Assembly: GCA_034096865.1 (NCBI GenBank)
Contig: JAWQFJ010025448.1
Location: 80,001 to 97,500, forward strand
DNA: 17,500 nucleotides
Direction of reading: 5' to 3'
From: Theodoxus fluviatilis
Taxonomy: Eukaryota > Mollusca > Gastropoda > Cycloneritida > Neritidae
Each line of letters opens with the position of its first letter. Position 1 is the stretch's first letter. Shown here in pieces: positions 1 through 10,255 of this stretch. A model generated the notes under the pieces. The model did not search any database. It was not told the DNA's origin and saw nothing but the letters and a program-made list of their open reading frames with translations. A program made the translations under genes and the position numbers.

Positions 1-838
1 ATGGTAGAAACTATTGAATTTGTCGTATTCTCATGGGAGTTACAGTTGAAACGCAGAAACTCACGAAAGCACGTCAAAATGGAGTTTTTTGTAAACTTAT
101 TTGCTAGAATTTTCAGCAGAGTTAATGGGATGTCATTTCTAATAAGTGTAACTTTTCCCTTGTCTTTGTAGGTGGAGAATTCGATGCGCTTAACTAGGTT
201 TTGGAAGACATAACCTACATCTGAGAAGCACAACCGTCTGAAGAAGTCGCACTTCGCAGGCTCAGTAGCAAACCACCCTGGACTTCATCTTACCCCACAT
301 CTGTAGCCATTCATTCTCTCCAGCCATTAAACCGACGCCGATGCGGCGGAAGACTGCATTACAAGCGCGTAAAGATCAGACACTGAGATCGGGGCCTCCA
401 ATGACACGACGGCAACGAAAAATGGGAGGCGGGATCCCAGGGGCGAGTTCAATTCTCTCCCTTGAGCTGCCCAGACGCTATCCATCTCGATCGCTGCTCA
501 TATGTCCGATTCTCTTGTCGGACCATTTGTCGGGTCCTGGCTAGTATTTCTCTCTCTTCGACCCATTCTGACAGTGCCAGAGCCCCACAAAGCCACGCAG
601 ACCTTTCCGGACTTATCGGTTAGCGGTGATAAATGAGAGTGGTCGCCGATGGGAGCTCGGAAAGTAAGATGTGGAGGAGCAGCGTTGCAGTGAGAACGTT
701 CTTTGGCATGTCATCACCGCAACCCACTTTCCACGCCAGTCTTGGCATTGCCACGCCGTCCTGGGCGCAGAGGTAGCCACTAAGACGGTTTGGACATATC
801 CGACAGAAAGAGGAGTTGGAGAAAGAGCAGAATGCGTG
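1..838. other. Unique sequence, no gene recognised
   Basis: No ORF here resembles a family I know. The stretch from about 320 to 680 is GC-richer than its surroundings. A pyrimidine tract ending in TTTGTAG lies just before 171 and could be a 3' splice acceptor, but the reading frames after it close quickly and no matching coding block follows, so I do not call an exon. The short ORFs at 341-544 and 671-871 have no recognisable motif, and the second runs into the GGAT array. Confidence 0.6.
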
Positions 839-1109
839 GACGGATGGATGGATGGATGGATGGACGGATGAATGATTGATTATGTAAGGGTGTATGGATG
901 GATGAATGGATGGATGGATGGATGGATGGATGGATGGATGGATGGATGGATGGATAAACGAATGGATGGATGCTTACATGGATTTATGGATGGATGAGTC
1001 GATGAATAAAAAGATTATTGGACTGATGTATAAATTGATTTATGGATAATGGATAAATGAATGAATGGATGGATGGATGGATGGATAAATAAAATGAATG
1101 GATGGATGG
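839..1109. repeat. GGAT tetranucleotide microsatellite, interrupted
   Basis: The tract is made of GGAT units, with long pure runs around 897-952 and 1067-1085, broken by variant units such as GAAT, AAAT and GATT. The irregular spacers suggest an old array that has accumulated point changes and partial re-expansion. It has no coding meaning; the translated Met-Asp-Gly-Trp pattern is simply the repeat. Confidence 0.93.
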
Positions 1110-1820
1110 GGCTTTGTGACCTTTCAGCCTTTGTAGGCAACGCAAAAGCACTGACTGTTCAAATAATTGGTGTTAGTTGGAAATGTGAGCGTTAGGACTC
1201 CATTTCCCTCGTCATGTGCGATGGGGGACACGGTGGGTCTGTTTTTGCCCATGGCAGAAAGAGCGAGAGGAAAAAGCACAGAGAAGCAGAAACAGAAGAT
1301 GATTGGGCGGCGGGAGGGACGCGAGCAGAAGTACGAGGAATGGAAGCAGGAGATTGAAGAGCAAATCCTCCTGATCCCTTCTACCCCTTATTCGTAAACA
1401 GCATCGACAAAATAGCAGCCTGGACAACATAGCAATACAGTGATTGAGAAAAACTTAACAACTATGAATGGGAGTCAGTGTGATGTCTTTCTCCCAGGTT
1501 GAAGCTCGTGGTCATGGAGTTTTAAAACGCGTGGAAGCTTCTTGCAAGATCTCTGCTTCGCCTCTACATGTGGCCCCGACCCGCTTAAGTTGCTCCATAA
1601 AGGCATAAGGTGGTCGTGGTGAATAAAGTAAAAGGCCAAAGGAACTCAAAAAGAGGGAGGATGAGGAGAAGTGGTGTAGAAAATAAGTGATCTAATACTT
1701 CGTAGCGATCTACTTCCCACACCGTCTTTTTGCATTCTAAAGATAATGGGAAGGCAACATGAATTCTAGCATCTCTTAAGATTGTCATAATTACTAATGG
1801 CATACTGAGACCTAGCAAAC
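1110..1820. other. Unique sequence, no gene recognised
   Basis: About 700 bases between the GGAT array and the purine tract. Overlapping ORFs on opposite strands (1167-1397 plus, 1212-1430 minus) are both biased by a purine-rich stretch and neither shows a domain. I see no promoter, RNA gene or repeat that I can support. Confidence 0.55.
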
Positions 1821-2385
1821 AGGCAAGGAGAAGGAGGAGGAAGAGGAGCATGAGCAGCAGCAGAAGCAGCATGAGGAGCAGGAGCAGGAGCAGCAGGAGC
1901 AAGAGTAGGAGCAGGAGCAGCAGGAGCAGGGGGGCGAGGGCAGAATCAGGAGGAGCAGGAGGAGCAGTAGGAAGAGCAGGAGCAAGAGTAGGAGCAGGAG
2001 CAGGAGCAGAAGCGGGCGCAGGAGCAGGAGCAGGAGCAAGAGGAGGAGGAGCAAGAGCAGAAGGAGGAGGAGGAGGAGCAAGAGCAGGAGGAAAAGCAGA
2101 AGCAGTAGGAGCAGGAGAAACAGGAGCGTAGGATTGGGAGCCAGAGAAGGAAAAGGAAGAACAGAAGCAAATGGAGCAGGAGCAGGAGGAAAAGCAAAGG
2201 AGGGGCAGAAGCATGAGAAACAGGAGCATTAGGAACAGATGCAAAGGCCGGAGTAAGAGGTGCAGGAGCAGGAGCAGAGGTGGAACTTGAGCAGAGGAGG
2301 AGAAGAAGAATGAGCAAGAGCCGGTCCAGAAAGCACAGAAGGAGCAGGAGCAAGAACAGCAGGAAGAAGAGCACAGAGTAGAAGC
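1821..2385. repeat. Purine-rich AGG/AGC imperfect repeat tract
   Basis: The plus strand is overwhelmingly A and G with interspersed C, built of degenerate AGGAGC, AGCAGG and GGAGGA units, and has very few T residues over more than 500 bases. Because the units are multiples of three, all frames stay open for long distances. This explains the 292-residue and 187-residue minus-strand ORFs rich in Leu, Ser, Cys, Ala and Pro. Such purine/pyrimidine asymmetry can favour triplex (H-DNA) structure. No unit is conserved well enough to suggest selected protein repeats. Confidence 0.88.
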
Positions 2386-3080
2386 ATGTGTGAAGCACAT
2401 ACAAAAGCAGAAGTAGTGGACATAGATCAGGAGAAGTGAATGTGACGGAATATCCCCCAGCATGAACTATGTGCACGAAAAACACTTCATCAGCAGGAGC
2501 ATTTCCCATTTAACTTCAGAGCGAAAACTTTTTCAACACTCCGCCGGCGTCCAGCTATGGATACCACACATCGAGTGACTCTCCCGTTTTCATCAGTCAC
2601 CCCCGCCACTCTTTGCCAAACACCGTTATGTGCCATGGGGTGGGGAAGAAAAAAAGGACAACTGCAACCCACTCAATGCCAAAGAGAGTTTAAAATGCTT
2701 TGACACCTAGAATCCTCTCCGGCTTTGCTTCTTTAGACAGGAATCGATGGACCCAGGAACGAGTCGGCACAACTTCTACGAAGTTTGCCACTCAAACTGC
2801 ATTAAAGCTAGAGGCCAATTTCAGATGGATTTCTTTCTATCACGTCTCCAGTTCGGACATCCGGGATTGTTATCGCTGGCGCAGTTAATGGAACTACCAC
2901 GTATTGACCCAGACCAACGCAGTAACTCGTACTCCAGTCTCTGTATATCTAGTCCCCAGTACCGTGGTAAATGGGAAGGTTGGGGAAGAGGAGAGAGCTC
3001 GACTGACGGGTTGGAGGTATATGAGGAAAATGGGGGGTGAGATATCATATTGACTTAAGGATGGTAGGATATAGAGGTGA
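2386..3080. other. Unique sequence, no gene recognised
   Basis: Overlapping short ORFs occur on both strands (2490-2672 minus, 2700-2888 plus, 2747-3040 plus, 2821-3048 minus). None shows a recognised domain, signal peptide or repeat. I treat them as chance ORFs. Confidence 0.55.
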
Positions 3081-3505
3081 GAAGTGTGTGCATGCTTGCG
3101 TGCGTGTGTATGTATGTGCGCGAGTGTTTAAATGTGTGCTTGTGTGTCAGTGATGTGAACCTGTTGTGCATGCGTGTGTGCTTGTGTGTGTGTGTGTGCG
3201 CGTGCGCGCGCGTGTGCGTGCGTAGGTGTGTGCGCGTGAGCGTGTGTGTTTTAGTGTGTGTGTGTGTGTGAGTATGTGTGTGCGTGCATGCGCGTGTGTG
3301 TGCGCGTGCATGACTGCGTGCGCGTATTACTGCGTGCGCGTGTGTGGATGTGTATGTGCATGCGTGCCTGCGTACGTGCGTATGTGTGTGTGCGCGTGCG
3401 CGCGCGCGTGCGTGAATATGTTCGTGTATGTGTGTGTGTGTGCGTCTGCATGTGTGTGTGTATGTGTGTGTGTGTGTGTGTGCATGTATGCAGTTGTGTG
3501 TGTTT
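3081..3505. repeat. TG/CG alternating purine-pyrimidine tract
   Basis: About 425 bases of TG dinucleotides with frequent CG steps, including runs such as GCGCGTGCGCGCGCG near 3196-3215 and a similar block near 3391-3410. Strict purine-pyrimidine alternation with CG is the classic composition for left-handed Z-DNA. The Cys-Val and His-Thr rich ORFs across it on both strands are translations of the repeat, not proteins. Occasional ATG, CTG and GAG units break it, so it is an aged array. Confidence 0.93.
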
Positions 3506-4430
3506 GAAAAGCTTGATGTGTTTCGGGTTACGAGAGGTGGAAAGAGTTTTTAAAAAGACTTGGAATGGAGATGATGGGTTGGTCTGACAGATGTGGCGGT
3601 GTATGGTTTGGGGATGGAAAGTGAGTGGTTGAGTGCTATGCAAGTGGAGGTAGGGGTCGACATGAATGTTGGTTAGAGACTGGGGTTGCGGTTAGAAAAC
3701 GTAGGAGGAAGGTGGAAAAGGGGGATGAAGAGGAGGGAAGGAGAGAGACTTGAAAGGGTTAATGGGGGATTTTGTCCGATGGAGTTGGACGCCTCTGTGC
3801 TTTGGCCAAAGACTCTGATCCACCCCTGGAGTGGTGCTGGCAATACTCAGAGCCTCCCGGACCCTCTCCCCCGAGATGGCGCCGAGCTGAGGCTGCGAGG
3901 CCTGGATGGGGGCATGACCAATCTAATCAACAAGTCCGGGTGTATGGATCCCCCAGCCGCCGCAAGAGACATCCAGTTCATCCCGCCTAGGCCCTCCAGA
4001 GAAACTCTTTTGTCTGCGAGTCCAGGTCTCCACCAGCCATCGCGACGCCCCCGAGTGGATGGAAGTTTCTGGTCAAATAGTATATAGATGACCTTTTGGA
4101 GATAGGATCGATTAGAGATGAATATTCAACGGGTTAAAGAAAGATTACTCTAATGCAGCATTCGTCTCGTGCACTCAATGGCCTTCTGGGATGGGAAGGC
4201 ACAGTCGACTTGTCGCCGATTTATTCCTCCTGGATGTGGTAGGTGGTAGATTTTTTAGAGTAAAGAAGCTGTTCAGCAAGAGTCCCCCCCCTCCCCCCAA
4301 CAATTTCATTCCTGTCTGTTGTCAGTCTTGAACATTCTAACATCAAAGTAGTATTACTGTTACTACGGTCTATTATATTCTTCAGTTTCTCTATAACTAT
4401 TGAGCTCGAGTGTTCTTCTTATTGTAGTTT
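3506..4430. other. Unique GC-rich block with an unrecognised ORF
   Basis: The region from about 3770 to 4080 is distinctly GC-rich. A 133-residue ORF (3686-4087, plus) crosses it; its C-terminal part is rich in Pro, Arg and Ser and I recognise no domain. A perfect 12-bp palindrome (CTTTGGCCAAAG) lies at 3800-3811. A C-rich run is at 4284-4297. The block could be a coding exon, a conserved regulatory element or neither; the sequence alone does not decide. Confidence 0.4.
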
Positions 4431-4500
4431 GCTGCTGCTGTTGCTGCTGCTGTTGCTGGAGCTAGTGCTGGTGCTGGCTGGCTGGCTGGCTGGCTGGCGG
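4431..4500. repeat. CTG trinucleotide tract passing into CTGG tetranucleotides
   Basis: The first part is CTG/TTG trinucleotides (4431-4459) and, after a short degenerate bridge, CTGG units follow (about 4474-4498). Two different unit lengths sharing the CTG core lie end to end, which suggests slippage that changed register. Confidence 0.85.
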
Positions 4501-5768
4501 TATTCCTCTGTTGGAACATGACAAAATTGTGCATCTTCGAAAGCTTGCTTGAAAGAGACCCAAAACGGCACTGATTTCATTCTCTGATAACTGTGTCCTT
4601 CCGTTTAAATATATGTAGTTATCATCATTTGGAGCAAGAAACAAACACATAAATCAATCAGCTTTATGACTGCACAAGTAGCAGAGCACACCGGAAGTGT
4701 GACTGCCCTGTGCAATGGGACAGTTGCTAAGGGCGACGGCGCTGAGGGAATTCCAAGCAGGGGAGGGCAACAGACACATAATAAACCACAGGAGGTTGGC
4801 TGCGGGAGTAGCAGTGCCCGTTGTTGTTCCCGTGGTGAAGATATTTGTCGAAGGAAGACAGGAGACGTAACTTCTTGTACAGCTTTTCGAGTGAACCCAT
4901 AGCCAAAAAAAGCAACTAAAAGTGTCGGTGAATCTATTCCTTATTTCTTTGACAGTACGGAGGACTGGTGTTGTAGAGACAAAGTCGCTGATTGCCTCGC
5001 GGCTGAAGTCGGTAGCTCGTCATTGTCGCTGTTTGAGTCATTTTTCTCGAGTAACTGATTCCTTTGAGAACAAGAGCGTCGCTTCTTACTGTCGTGGATG
5101 AAACGAATACGTCCTTTGACAGAGACGAAGATAATCTGCTCTGAACGAAATACGATTGTGTAGGCGTTGGTAGTGGGTCTTCTCAATGCCCTACTTCGTC
5201 CTCCATCTTCTGATATGAATACTGCGCCTCGCAGCAAGAAAAAAAAGTGTGGTGATTAGCCGGTTGCAACGGTGAGCGTTTTATGAAATCTGGGACCCAA
5301 CATTTTTTGTCTTTGCTGCGTGTGATTACACAGACATTTCTAGAGGAAAGTACCATTTGATCGGGTAATAAGGTGAAAGAAAACGATGAAAACCCATATT
5401 TTGTCATGTTAATAATATGCAAGTAGGTCACGCTCTACGTTTTAGGATACTGCACGGTCTAGGATATGACTCTAGCCGTTCAGCCTCTCTAGTTCACACG
5501 AAGCGAGAATTAAGTTGCTCTTCCTTCCCGGTTATACAGTCATCGATTGCATGATGTTAGTAGTGTATTGTTTTCTTGCAGTATTCCACAGTATGCGTTC
5601 GTTCACTATTGCAAAATTCTCTTGCTATAGTTGGAATTCTTTGTAAAAAAATTGTATTTCAAATATCGAAGAATGTACATAATTCGTATCAGCATTTGAG
5701 GAACCTTTAATTCCTCATGCAGTCTCTCGGTGGTAAGAAGCAAGAGTAAGTACGCTAGTTGAATAGGT
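4501..5768. other. Unique sequence, no gene recognised
   Basis: About 1.27 kb without a recognised gene, RNA or repeat. Several ORFs of 62 to 98 residues overlap on both strands (for example 4666-4902 plus and 4941-5237 minus) without recognisable motifs. They look like chance ORFs in mixed-composition DNA. Confidence 0.55.
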
Positions 5769-5777
5769 CATACTAAT

Positions 5778-5838
5778 GCTGAATGAGTCGAAGTCGGAAA
5801 CATTCGAGGACACTATACCCCAGTTTTGAAATATCGGC
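5778..5838 (+). repeat. Left terminal inverted repeat
   Basis: This 61-bp arm matches the reverse complement of 6023-6082. The strongest shared blocks are TCGAAGTC near the outer end, ACATTCG in the middle and ACCCCAGTTT near the inner end. Differences are scattered substitutions plus one extra base close to the inner boundary. Confidence 0.88.
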
Positions 5839-6022
5839 CTTACAGTCACGTGACTCGCACGCCCGGGGAGTTATGCTAAGATCCGGCCGCGTTAATATAT
5901 CTGCGTTTTGTGACAAACGTCTTGCTCGGCGGTACTGTACTCCATGCACCTTAACGGTCCGCGTGATTCGGGTGTAATCTTAAGCTAAACGACGTTTATA
6001 AATGTCCGTTCTCGTGAGAGAT

Positions 6023-6082
6023 GCCGAGATTTGAAACTGGGGTACAGCGTCCCCGAATGTATCTGACTTCGACCATTTCAGC
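6023..6082 (-). repeat. Right terminal inverted repeat
   Basis: This 60-bp arm is the inverted partner of 5778-5838. It ends at TTCAGC, directly followed by the second copy of the 9-bp direct repeat. Pairing of the two arms would give a long hairpin with a loop of about 184 bases. Confidence 0.88.
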
Positions 6083-6091
6083 CATACTAAT

Positions 6092-6907
6092 AGGCAGCTG
6101 TCCCCAAAAGGGCACCTCTTCACGCAGGAATAGATGGTATATGTGACTTCGGGAACAAGCCACGGTCAAATCAGAGGGGAATACGTGTCGTTCAAGGTTC
6201 CTCCGTTTCTTAATTAACCCAATTGGTTCAGAGTATGTGGAGCTCTGGTCGGCACCTGTTTGTGTAGAGGTGTGGACGTTATAGGAAGGAGTCCCTATTT
6301 GGTCTGAAGCTCCGGGATTATCTCAGCGATGAGGGCGGAGGAAAGGAGCCGGAGGAAATAAGAGGGGGAAACATGCTGCGTCTGGGGAGTCAGACAGGAG
6401 AGGTTGAAAGGAGAGAGTGTCAGCAGACGGACAGGGAACTGGGTGGATGGTTTGTCTTGTGTATTCGCTTGTACATTGCCACTTATCAGGAAGACATAGT
6501 GGAGTCTGGAGAAATCAGCTGGCCCGACTTGTCCTCTCCACACCCCACCATCTTTCTCAAACATCTCATTTCCCCGCTCGGCAATTAATGCACCTACCAC
6601 AAAAGTGTTTTCGCCCCCAAACATGCAGGATCTAAATTTCAACGCATTACGAAAAAGCAACATTCAGCAACGCAACTACAGAAAAATGATAAATTCAATC
6701 TCTAGTAAAGAAGAGTTCAAGTTATCTTTACAGAAAATAACAGAAATGGATTAATGTATGAAGAAGAGTTGAAAGAGAAGTGGTTAAGATTTTACGGAAA
6801 TTAACGCAGTTAATTGCATGGATTTCTGTCATAATTCGCCTTCAAGAACCCTTGAAATGTAACAACATATTTTCTGTAAGACCTTGTGAAACTACCGTTT
6901 CCGTGTT
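6092..6907. other. Unique sequence, no gene recognised
   Basis: Overlapping ORFs on opposite strands (6295-6663 minus, 6373-6588 plus, 6417-6635 plus) share the same DNA and none has a recognisable motif. Nothing else that I can support is visible here. Confidence 0.55.
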
Positions 6908-7193
6908 ACGTCTTGTAGTAGTCCACTGTTAGTACGTCTTGTAGTAGTCCACTGTTAGTACGTCTTGTAGTAGTCCACTGTTAGTACGTCTTGTAGTAGT
7001 CCACTGTTAGTACGTCTTGTAGTAGTCCACTGTTAGTACGTCTTGTAGTAGTCCACTGTTTGTACGTCTTGTAGTAGTCCACTGTGAGTACGTCTTGTAG
7101 TAGTCCACTGTTAGTACGTCTTGTAGTAGTCCACTGTTAGTACGTCTTGTAGCAGTCCACTGTTAGTACGTCTTGTAGTAGTCCACTGTTAGT
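6908..7193 (+). repeat. 26-bp minisatellite, 11 tandem copies
   Basis: Eleven head-to-tail copies of a 26-bp unit (ACGTCTTGTAGTAGTCCACT followed by GTTAGT) start at 6908, 6934, 6960 and so on to 7168, with no length change. Copies are nearly identical: I see single substitutions in the sixth copy (GTTTGT), the seventh (GTGAGT) and the tenth (AGCAG instead of AGTAG). Such homogeneity indicates recent expansion or ongoing homogenisation. Since 26 is not a multiple of three, the array is unlikely to be protein-coding. Confidence 0.96.
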
Positions 7194-7316
7194 AGAACTG
7201 TACTTTGGACTGCCAATTTTGCGCACCTGTCCAACTACACTCAAGTGTTCACATTTAGCAGCTTGGACCACTCTTATCCATGTACGTTCTGTTGAAATAG
7301 ATAACTGAATTATTTC

Positions 7317-7483
7317 ACACACCCGCGCGCACACACACACGCACACACACACACACACACACACACGCGCACACACACACACACACACACAAATACACAC
7401 ACACGCACACACACACACACGTACACACACACGCACACACACACACACGTACACACACACACGCACACGTACACACACACACG
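7317..7483. repeat. CA dinucleotide microsatellite with CG and TA interruptions
   Basis: A CA/TG array of about 165 bp with CGCACA, GTACAC and AAATAC interruptions. The Cys-Val rich minus-strand ORFs over it (7137-7490 and 7315-7593) are translations of the repeat. It begins about 120 bp after the 26-bp minisatellite. Confidence 0.94.
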
Positions 7484-9164
7484 TTTTCAATACAAATTAA
7501 AGAGAAAAGGATATGTTTGTGACATATACATACAATTAATTCGTGTTTGTACATAACGCCGCAGGAAATGTACTTGTTGACCCCTTGTTCCAAAACTTGT
7601 CTAGCTTGTTCTCATGCACGGACAAAAATTATACAAGACACAGTGTCTAGTTCCATATGCCAACCATTAATATTTCCGTCTCTTGGCCGTCAAAAGTATT
7701 TTTCAATGGGGCCGCAGGCCAATACGCACATAACATTTGAGAAGTGTGACCTTCCCCTGCCTTTCCATGTCTCTTGTTACATCTCTATCTAATTTCGTAA
7801 AGGACACATTATATTGCGTGACAGATTACTTTCAAGCCTGGCAAGAACCGAAATGGTCCGAGTTGGAACGAATTTCAATCGCAATGTGGAAGGACTGGAG
7901 TGGGTCTCAACCTAATGTGACGTTTGTGTTAAAGCGGACTGGATGAAAAATGGATTCACCGCAAGCAGTAACGAGTTTGCATCGACCCGACCCATAGAGC
8001 GCCTGAAAACTTTTTTTCCCCGGAAGAGGGAACTGGCGTGAGCGGAGACGCTTAGAACGACCCGCCAGCAATCAGGTCAGGAAAGTGGTTGGTTCAAGAA
8101 GGAAAACTATCTAAGAGGTCTTAGGGAGAGAAATGGAGGAGGAAGAAAACTCCGTCTCCAAGCTGACAAACCCAATCCACCATTGCAGGCACCGATCTCA
8201 TTTGAAGAAAAGGGTAGGCAAACCTCTGGCGTCTGCCCGTCCAGTACCCCGGGCATTGCCTACCATGTGTCTCGCAGTCGCCATGCCTCGTCCGTGCATA
8301 GAGATACATGATGCTTGAACTGGAGACCCCCTCCAGAGATCGTCTGCAGGAAGCCTCCATCCATCATCTCTTTTTTTCTCCGCTTGCGGAACATTTACCC
8401 AAAGCTCGAGTTCAACTGAATCTTGGATGTGGCTGTCTAGACAGATTCACGCCAACAGTAGTGGTGGTTTGTTCTGGGAGGCAACGATTCAGGTTGCACC
8501 CATCCTTCTTTAAAGAGCGACACAAGGCGTTGCGCTTGACGTGACATGTTGTCTTGGGGGATTACAAGAAAACATAGAGCCATCTGTCTGAATAAGCAAA
8601 ATGTACAACTGTTCAAATGAAGGCAGACTATAGTCAATCAGGAAGTCCCAAGGACTTAATGTTCGAGAATGCCACAGTTTGAATGTGAGAAGAGAGCACA
8701 ACACATCCATGAAATCTCAATGGATGTCTCTCTTGATGTGCATTTTCGGATTAAAAGGTTTTTGAATGAAGTCTTCGCAACCTGCAGAGACTTGCAGCAT
8801 TTGAAGCTGTTGTTTTCTCTGTTCAATGCAACAGTGAATATGTTATGGTTGAAGTTTCTTGGGGCTGATGCAGGGGTTGCCGACCAGTTTGTCGTTGCGC
8901 GTGGGTTGGCCTCGTTCTTCCTCTGTGGTTTGCGCACTTATGGATCTGAACTATCTACTCCTGTCCCGATGACTCCCACCCCATTCCCACCCCTGGTAGC
9001 CTGTTTGACACAAGACCGACCCTGATTGAGCTACTGTAGCAAGCTCTGATATACCAGCAGCCAGCTGGTTTAGATACTGAGGTGATCGTCGAGCTGCTCG
9101 GGTCGTATTCTATACTTGTGTGTGTAGTCTTCCTCACGCTGCATTCTCGTTATTTCTCTAGGCT
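7484..9164. other. Unique sequence, no gene recognised
   Basis: About 1.7 kb between the CA tract and the retrotransposon remnant. The largest ORF is 118 residues (8669-9025, plus); it contains a mixed hydrophobic stretch in the middle but no family that I recognise, and an antisense ORF covers most of the same DNA. Other ORFs of 60 to 81 residues overlap on both strands. I see no RNA gene or tandem repeat. Confidence 0.5.
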
Positions 9165-9212
9165 GGAAATCGTATCCACGACATTGAGTGCATTCAGAGC
9201 TCTCACTGATAG

Positions 9213-9854
9213 AAGTCTGTTAGAAATTTAGGCGTCATGTTAGACGATGATCTGTCAATGAGATCTCATGTCAAGAAAGTCTGTCAGTTAGCATATTACG
9301 AGCTAAGGAAAATTGGTACCATTCGTCATTATCTTTCTCAGCAGGCCACCAAAACGCTCATCACATCACTTGTCCTGTCTTGTCTCGACTATGGTAATTC
9401 TCTTCTCGCTGGCATCCCTGACACTCTGCTTAACAAACTCCAGAAAGTTCAGAATTGCGCTGCTATGCTAGTTTTTCGATGTCCCAAGCGTACCCATGTC
9501 TCATCACTCCTACATACACTTCACTGGCTCCCCATCTCTCAGAGGATAGATTATAAACTTGCTACTTTGTGCTTCCAGGCCATCGACAACACCGCACCAC
9601 ACGCTCTTACAGAAATTATTGCAGTCTACACGCCCTCCAGATCTCTACGCTCAGCTGCTGACTCTAGAATGCTCAAGGTCCCCCGCCGTAATAAGAAAAC
9701 TCAAGGACAGCGTGCCTTCTCCTATATTGGACCTGTAACCTGAATAGTCTGCCTCTCTCAGTCCGTCATTCTGACACTGCCCCAGTTCAAAAGTGCTCTA
9801 AAGACCCACCTCTTCCGATCCCCCTTTCCCGCTGAGCTGCTTCGCTTTACTTGA
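9213..9854 (+). pseudogene. Broken reverse-transcriptase C-terminus of a CR1/L2-like retrotransposon
   Basis: The open part gives 168 residues from the ATG at 9237, which is only an internal Met: in-frame similarity continues upstream to about 9213, where two consecutive stops (9207-9212) occur. Typical landmarks of the region after the catalytic palm are visible: LDYGNSLLAGIP at residues 50-61, KLQKVQNCAAMLV around 67-79, LHWLPISQRIDYK at 95-107 and YTPSRSLRSA at 131-140. At 9741-9743 a one-base loss turns the expected Trp codon of the family's WNSLP motif into a stop. Coding similarity then resumes one frame over, shifts again near 9775-9780, and ends with the conserved FKSALKTHLF-type tail before a stop at 9852-9854. 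The parent protein acts in target-primed reverse transcription; this copy cannot. The family call is firm, the clade call (CR1/L2 rather than Jockey) less so. Confidence 0.88.
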
Positions 9855-10013
9855 CCTGGCCGGCAAGTGCTGTGTATATTGTATAGTTTGTTCTATTTGT
9901 TCTATTGGATCTTAGTTTTTGTTTATTGTTTATGTGTGTTGTGTGTGAGTATTTTGTGGCAATGTGTTGAGTGGTTGTATGAGTGTTGCTTCTTTGGATT
10001 GTAAACGCCATGA

Positions 10014-10034
10014 ACTTCCCTGTCAAGGGAAAGT
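10014..10034 (+). other. 3' untranslated region stem-loop of the retrotransposon
   Basis: CCCT at 10018-10021 pairs with AGGG at 10026-10029 around a GTCA loop, extended by TT/AA and, past one bulged base, C/G and A/T. Stem-loops just before the terminal simple repeat are recognised by the reverse transcriptase in related elements. The minus-strand copy near 16561-16616 has a similar but altered hairpin at the matching distance from its ATT array, which supports a family-specific feature. Confidence 0.6.
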
Positions 10035-10052
10035 ATGTGCTTATGAATAAAC

Positions 10053-10255
<203 letters not shown>

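Larger units (their letters stand above)
5769..6091. mobile_element. MITE-like element with 60-bp terminal inverted repeats and 9-bp target duplication
   Basis: The element proper spans 5778-6082 (305 bp). It begins GCTGAA and ends TTCAGC. The left terminal inverted repeat (5778-5838) pairs with the right one (6023-6082): by hand alignment about 50 of 60 positions match, with one single-base gap. A perfect direct repeat, CATACTAAT, abuts both ends at 5769-5777 and 6083-6091, exactly as a 9-bp target-site duplication would. The interior is about 184 bp, CG-rich in places, and has no transposase; the 64-residue ORF inside (5783-5977) is incidental. This architecture is that of a non-autonomous DNA transposon. 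A 9-bp duplication with long inverted repeats is known for Mutator-like elements and is also reported for some Merlin-type elements, so the superfamily is only inferred. The TIR divergence suggests an old insertion, although the duplication is still intact. Confidence 0.85.

Noticed and set aside
171..210. Possible 3' splice site and exon start after a pyrimidine tract
   Set aside because: Frames close soon afterwards and no recognisable coding block follows; pyrimidine-AG motifs are common by chance.
1585..2463. 292-residue minus-strand ORF rich in Leu, Cys, Ser, Ala and Pro
   Set aside because: It is the translation of the purine-rich repeat tract; a second frame on the same strand and one on the opposite strand are also open, as expected for low-complexity DNA.
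3077..3643. Cys-Val and His-Thr rich ORFs resembling cysteine-rich peptides
   Set aside because: They arise from TG/CA repeats; the cysteines have no disulfide-like spacing beyond the repeat period.
6908..7193. Possible CRISPR array
   Set aside because: The 26-bp units are contiguous with no unique spacers, and the window is eukaryotic in character.
8669..9025. 118-residue ORF as an upstream part of the retrotransposon
   Set aside because: I see no reverse-transcriptase motif in it and its frame does not connect to the remnant at 9213.
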